From assembly GCA_949742895.1 (NCBI GenBank), contig CATJRT010000288.1, forward strand, positions 1 through 7,578: a stretch of DNA of 7,578 nt, read 5' to 3'. Position 1 is the first letter of the stretch, and the number at the start of each line of letters is the position of its first letter. Shown here one piece after another: positions 6,579-7,578 of this stretch. The translations under genes and the position numbers were made by a program. Source of the DNA: an uncultured Eubacteriales bacterium. Its GTDB lineage: Bacteria; Bacillota_A; Clostridia; Oscillospirales; Oscillospiraceae. The notes beneath the pieces were generated by a model. The model was not told the DNA's origin. It saw nothing but the letters and a program-made list of their open reading frames with translations, and made no database searches.

Positions 6579-6770
6579 TATAGTCAACACGCCTGAAAAA
6601 CGCAAGTTACGTCTTTTCAGCCAGCGGGCATAGCCCGCTGGCTGTGTGCTCCACACACCAGTGTTGACTATGAAGTCCGAATCAAGGTCGATTCTGCGGC
6701 CTTCCGTAGCGGAGAACCGCCACAGGCTTCAAAAGAATCATTTTGATTCTTTTGAAGTGATTCGACTATA
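6579..6770. repeat. Hairpin-dense intergenic element with TATAGTC/GACTATA ends
   Basis: This 192-bp block is bounded by TATAGTC (6579-6585) and its reverse complement GACTATA (6764-6770). It contains a chain of inverted repeats. ATAGTCAACAC (6580-6590) pairs with GTGTTGACTAT (6661-6671) and encloses three hairpins: CTGAAAA/TTTTCAG (6593-6620), AGCCAGCGGGC/GCCCGCTGGCT (6619-6643) and TGTGTG/CACACA (6643-6657). Then come GAATC/GATTC (6679-6694), GCGG..TCCG/CGGA..CCGC (6696-6720), and a perfect 14-bp hairpin (6727-6757). I see no supported reading frame; a 60-codon minus-strand frame running through it has no protein character. It resembles a non-autonomous mobile element (MITE or REP-like) or a structured RNA. 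It lies between the two-component promoter and the dehydrogenase gene, in the plus-strand gene's upstream region. Confidence 0.65.
6727..6757. repeat. Perfect 14-bp hairpin within the intergenic element
   Basis: CTTCAAAAGAATCA (6727-6740) and TGATTCTTTTGAAG (6744-6757) are exact reverse complements around a TTT loop. Neither strand has a T run following the stem, so it is not a standard intrinsic terminator. It is the longest perfect hairpin of the element. Confidence 0.7.
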
Positions 6771-6825
6771 ACCCTAACGTTCAAACCCCGTAAACCAATC
6801 GGTACTTCTGTTTTCAGTTTAAATG

Positions 6826-6864
6826 AGATATGCTTAATGCGAGTACACAAAGGGAGGCATATCT
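6826..6864 (+). promoter_or_regulatory. Leader inverted repeat that would pair with the dehydrogenase RBS
   Basis: AGATATGC (6826-6833) is the exact reverse complement of GCATATCT (6857-6864), which fills the bases between the Shine-Dalgarno and the ATG. In RNA the stem extends by U6834·G6856 and U6835-A6855, giving 10 pairs that bury the AGG of GGAGG (6853-6857). It could act as a start-site-occluding hairpin, or as a DNA operator if the promoter lies within it. No convincing -35/-10 pair is visible in 6771-6850. Confidence 0.45.
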
Positions 6865-7578
6865 ATGAAAGACTTTCAACTGCGCAATGACACAAAACTG
6901 CTGTTCCGCCATGATCCCGTAGAGGATCTCCGTCAGATTACCTGTGGCAAACGGGTGCTGTTCGTCTACGGCGGAGGTTCGGTTCGGGGAAACGGCTGCT
7001 ATGATGATGTAAAAAATGCTGTAACCAGTACCGCTGGAACCTTGATCGAACTGGGCGGCGCCTCACGGGAGCGAGCGGAAATCCAGCGAGGCATTCAGGT
7101 GGTCAAAGAGCATCATATTGACCTGGTGGTAGGTGCTGGCGGGGCCAGCGTCATGGACTGCGCTAAGCTGGTGGCTTTTGGCTCATGCCATGAGGCAGAT
7201 TTGTGGGATTATGTAACAGGGGAAAAGAATCCCTACGGCAGAGAAAAGCTGCCGCTGATCCTGATACCCACTTATCCCTCCAGCGGTTCGGAATACGGAC
7301 TGGGAGCGGTGGCGGCCGATTCCCGCAGCGGCGAATTCGGCACTGCCTATGGCATTCCCGCTGATTACGCTATCCTGGTCCCCAAATATTCCGCGTCGCT
7401 CGGCCCGGAAATGACGGCCTACACCGGCCTGGTCACTTTGGTCCAGCTTTCCGCGTCCACCATCGGGGATAAAAACCCGGTGTCCTATGACGCGGGCATT
7501 TCCGTGATCCGCAACGTGCTCAAGGCCACGCAGCGTCTCAAAGACGCCCCCGACGATTTGGACGCCAGGGGCGTGATC
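6865..7578 (+). CDS. Iron-type alcohol dehydrogenase homologue with degenerate metal site, 3' partial
   Basis: The first 238 codons of a protein that family members complete in about 380-400; the frame is open to the window end. The start is ATG with GGAGG seven bases upstream. The N-terminal dinucleotide-binding half of the iron-containing (group III) alcohol dehydrogenase family is clear: FVYGGGSVRGNGCYDDV (33-49), ELGGASRER (62-70), VVGAGGASVMDCAKLVA (88-104) and IPTYPSSGSEYG (134-145). Family members reduce aldehydes or oxidise alcohols with NAD(P)H. However, the first metal-ligand motif, usually GxxDxxxHxxE, reads GLVTLVQLSAS (188-198): Thr191 replaces the ligand Asp, Leu195 the ligand His, and Ser198 the usual Glu. 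FRHDP (14-18) also replaces the usual FGxG turn. The later two histidines lie outside the window. It may use no iron, act on something else, or be inactive. The fold is confident; alcohol dehydrogenase activity is doubtful. It is transcribed away from the two-component genes. Confidence 0.88.
   Translation, partial: MKDFQLRNDTKLLFRHDPVEDLRQITCGKRVLFVYGGGSVRGNGCYDDVKNAVTSTAGTLIELGGASRERAEIQRGIQVVKEHHIDLVVGAGGASVMDCAKLVAFGSCHEADLWDYVTGEKNPYGREKLPLILIPTYPSSGSEYGLGAVAADSRSGEFGTAYGIPADYAILVPKYSASLGPEMTAYTGLVTLVQLSASTIGDKNPVSYDAGISVIRNVLKATQRLKDAPDDLDARGVI

Noticed and set aside
6579..6770. CRISPR array or tRNA gene, suggested by the repeated motifs and the cloverleaf-like pairing
   Set aside because: There are no regularly spaced identical repeats with unique spacers. 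There is also no CCA-accepting stem, D-arm or T-arm signature (GGTTCGAATCC type) in a consistent tRNA layout.
6668..6850. A 60-codon minus-strand frame in the hairpin-rich intergenic region
   Set aside because: It is made largely of the inverted-repeat element and the dehydrogenase leader, with no ribosome binding site or domain.

Overview
The window looks like chromosome of a moderately GC-rich Firmicute, probably a gut Clostridia member of the Oscillospiraceae type. This rests on the gene families present (a conjugative-element CHAP protein, a LytTR two-component system, a permuted clostridial GH3 glucosidase), on strong AGGAGG-type ribosome binding sites, and on the moderately high GC content. 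The species cannot be named from the sequence.

Layout. (1) 2-1081, plus strand: the C-terminal part of a membrane-anchored CHAP-domain cell-wall hydrolase of the kind carried by Tn1549/CTn-type integrative conjugative elements. No further conjugation gene follows it. (2) 1082-1289: AT-richer spacer with a 13-bp perfect inverted repeat. (3) 1290-4223, minus: a complete 977-residue glycoside hydrolase family 3 enzyme. Its two GH3 domains are in reversed order and it is apparently anchored in the membrane at both ends. (4) 4224-4416: its probable promoter, a regular TGGTA direct-repeat cluster, and the intrinsic terminator of the gene upstream. (5) 4417-6428, minus: a two-gene operon, LytTR response regulator then GHKL sensor kinase, coupled by a TAATG overlap, with a good sigma-A promoter at 6487-6516. 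(6) 6429-6864: no gene; it holds that promoter, a hairpin-dense element of about 190 bp (6579-6770) and a leader inverted repeat. (7) 6865 to the window end, plus: the first 238 codons of an iron-type alcohol dehydrogenase homologue whose first metal-ligand motif is missing.

How the parts may work together. The regulator/kinase operon is followed on the same strand, after its own terminator, by the GH3 gene. The GH3 promoter region carries 9-bp units whose corresponding copies lie 21 bp apart, just upstream of a weak -35. That spacing fits binding by a LytTR dimer. My main inference is a sense-and-degrade locus: the membrane kinase detects a signal, the regulator activates the surface glucosidase, and the enzyme releases glucose or related sugars next to the membrane. 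The CHAP fragment and the dehydrogenase appear unrelated to this. The points most worth following up are the doubly anchored permuted GH3, the repeat-bearing promoter, the hairpin element, and the dehydrogenase homologue with a degenerate metal site.
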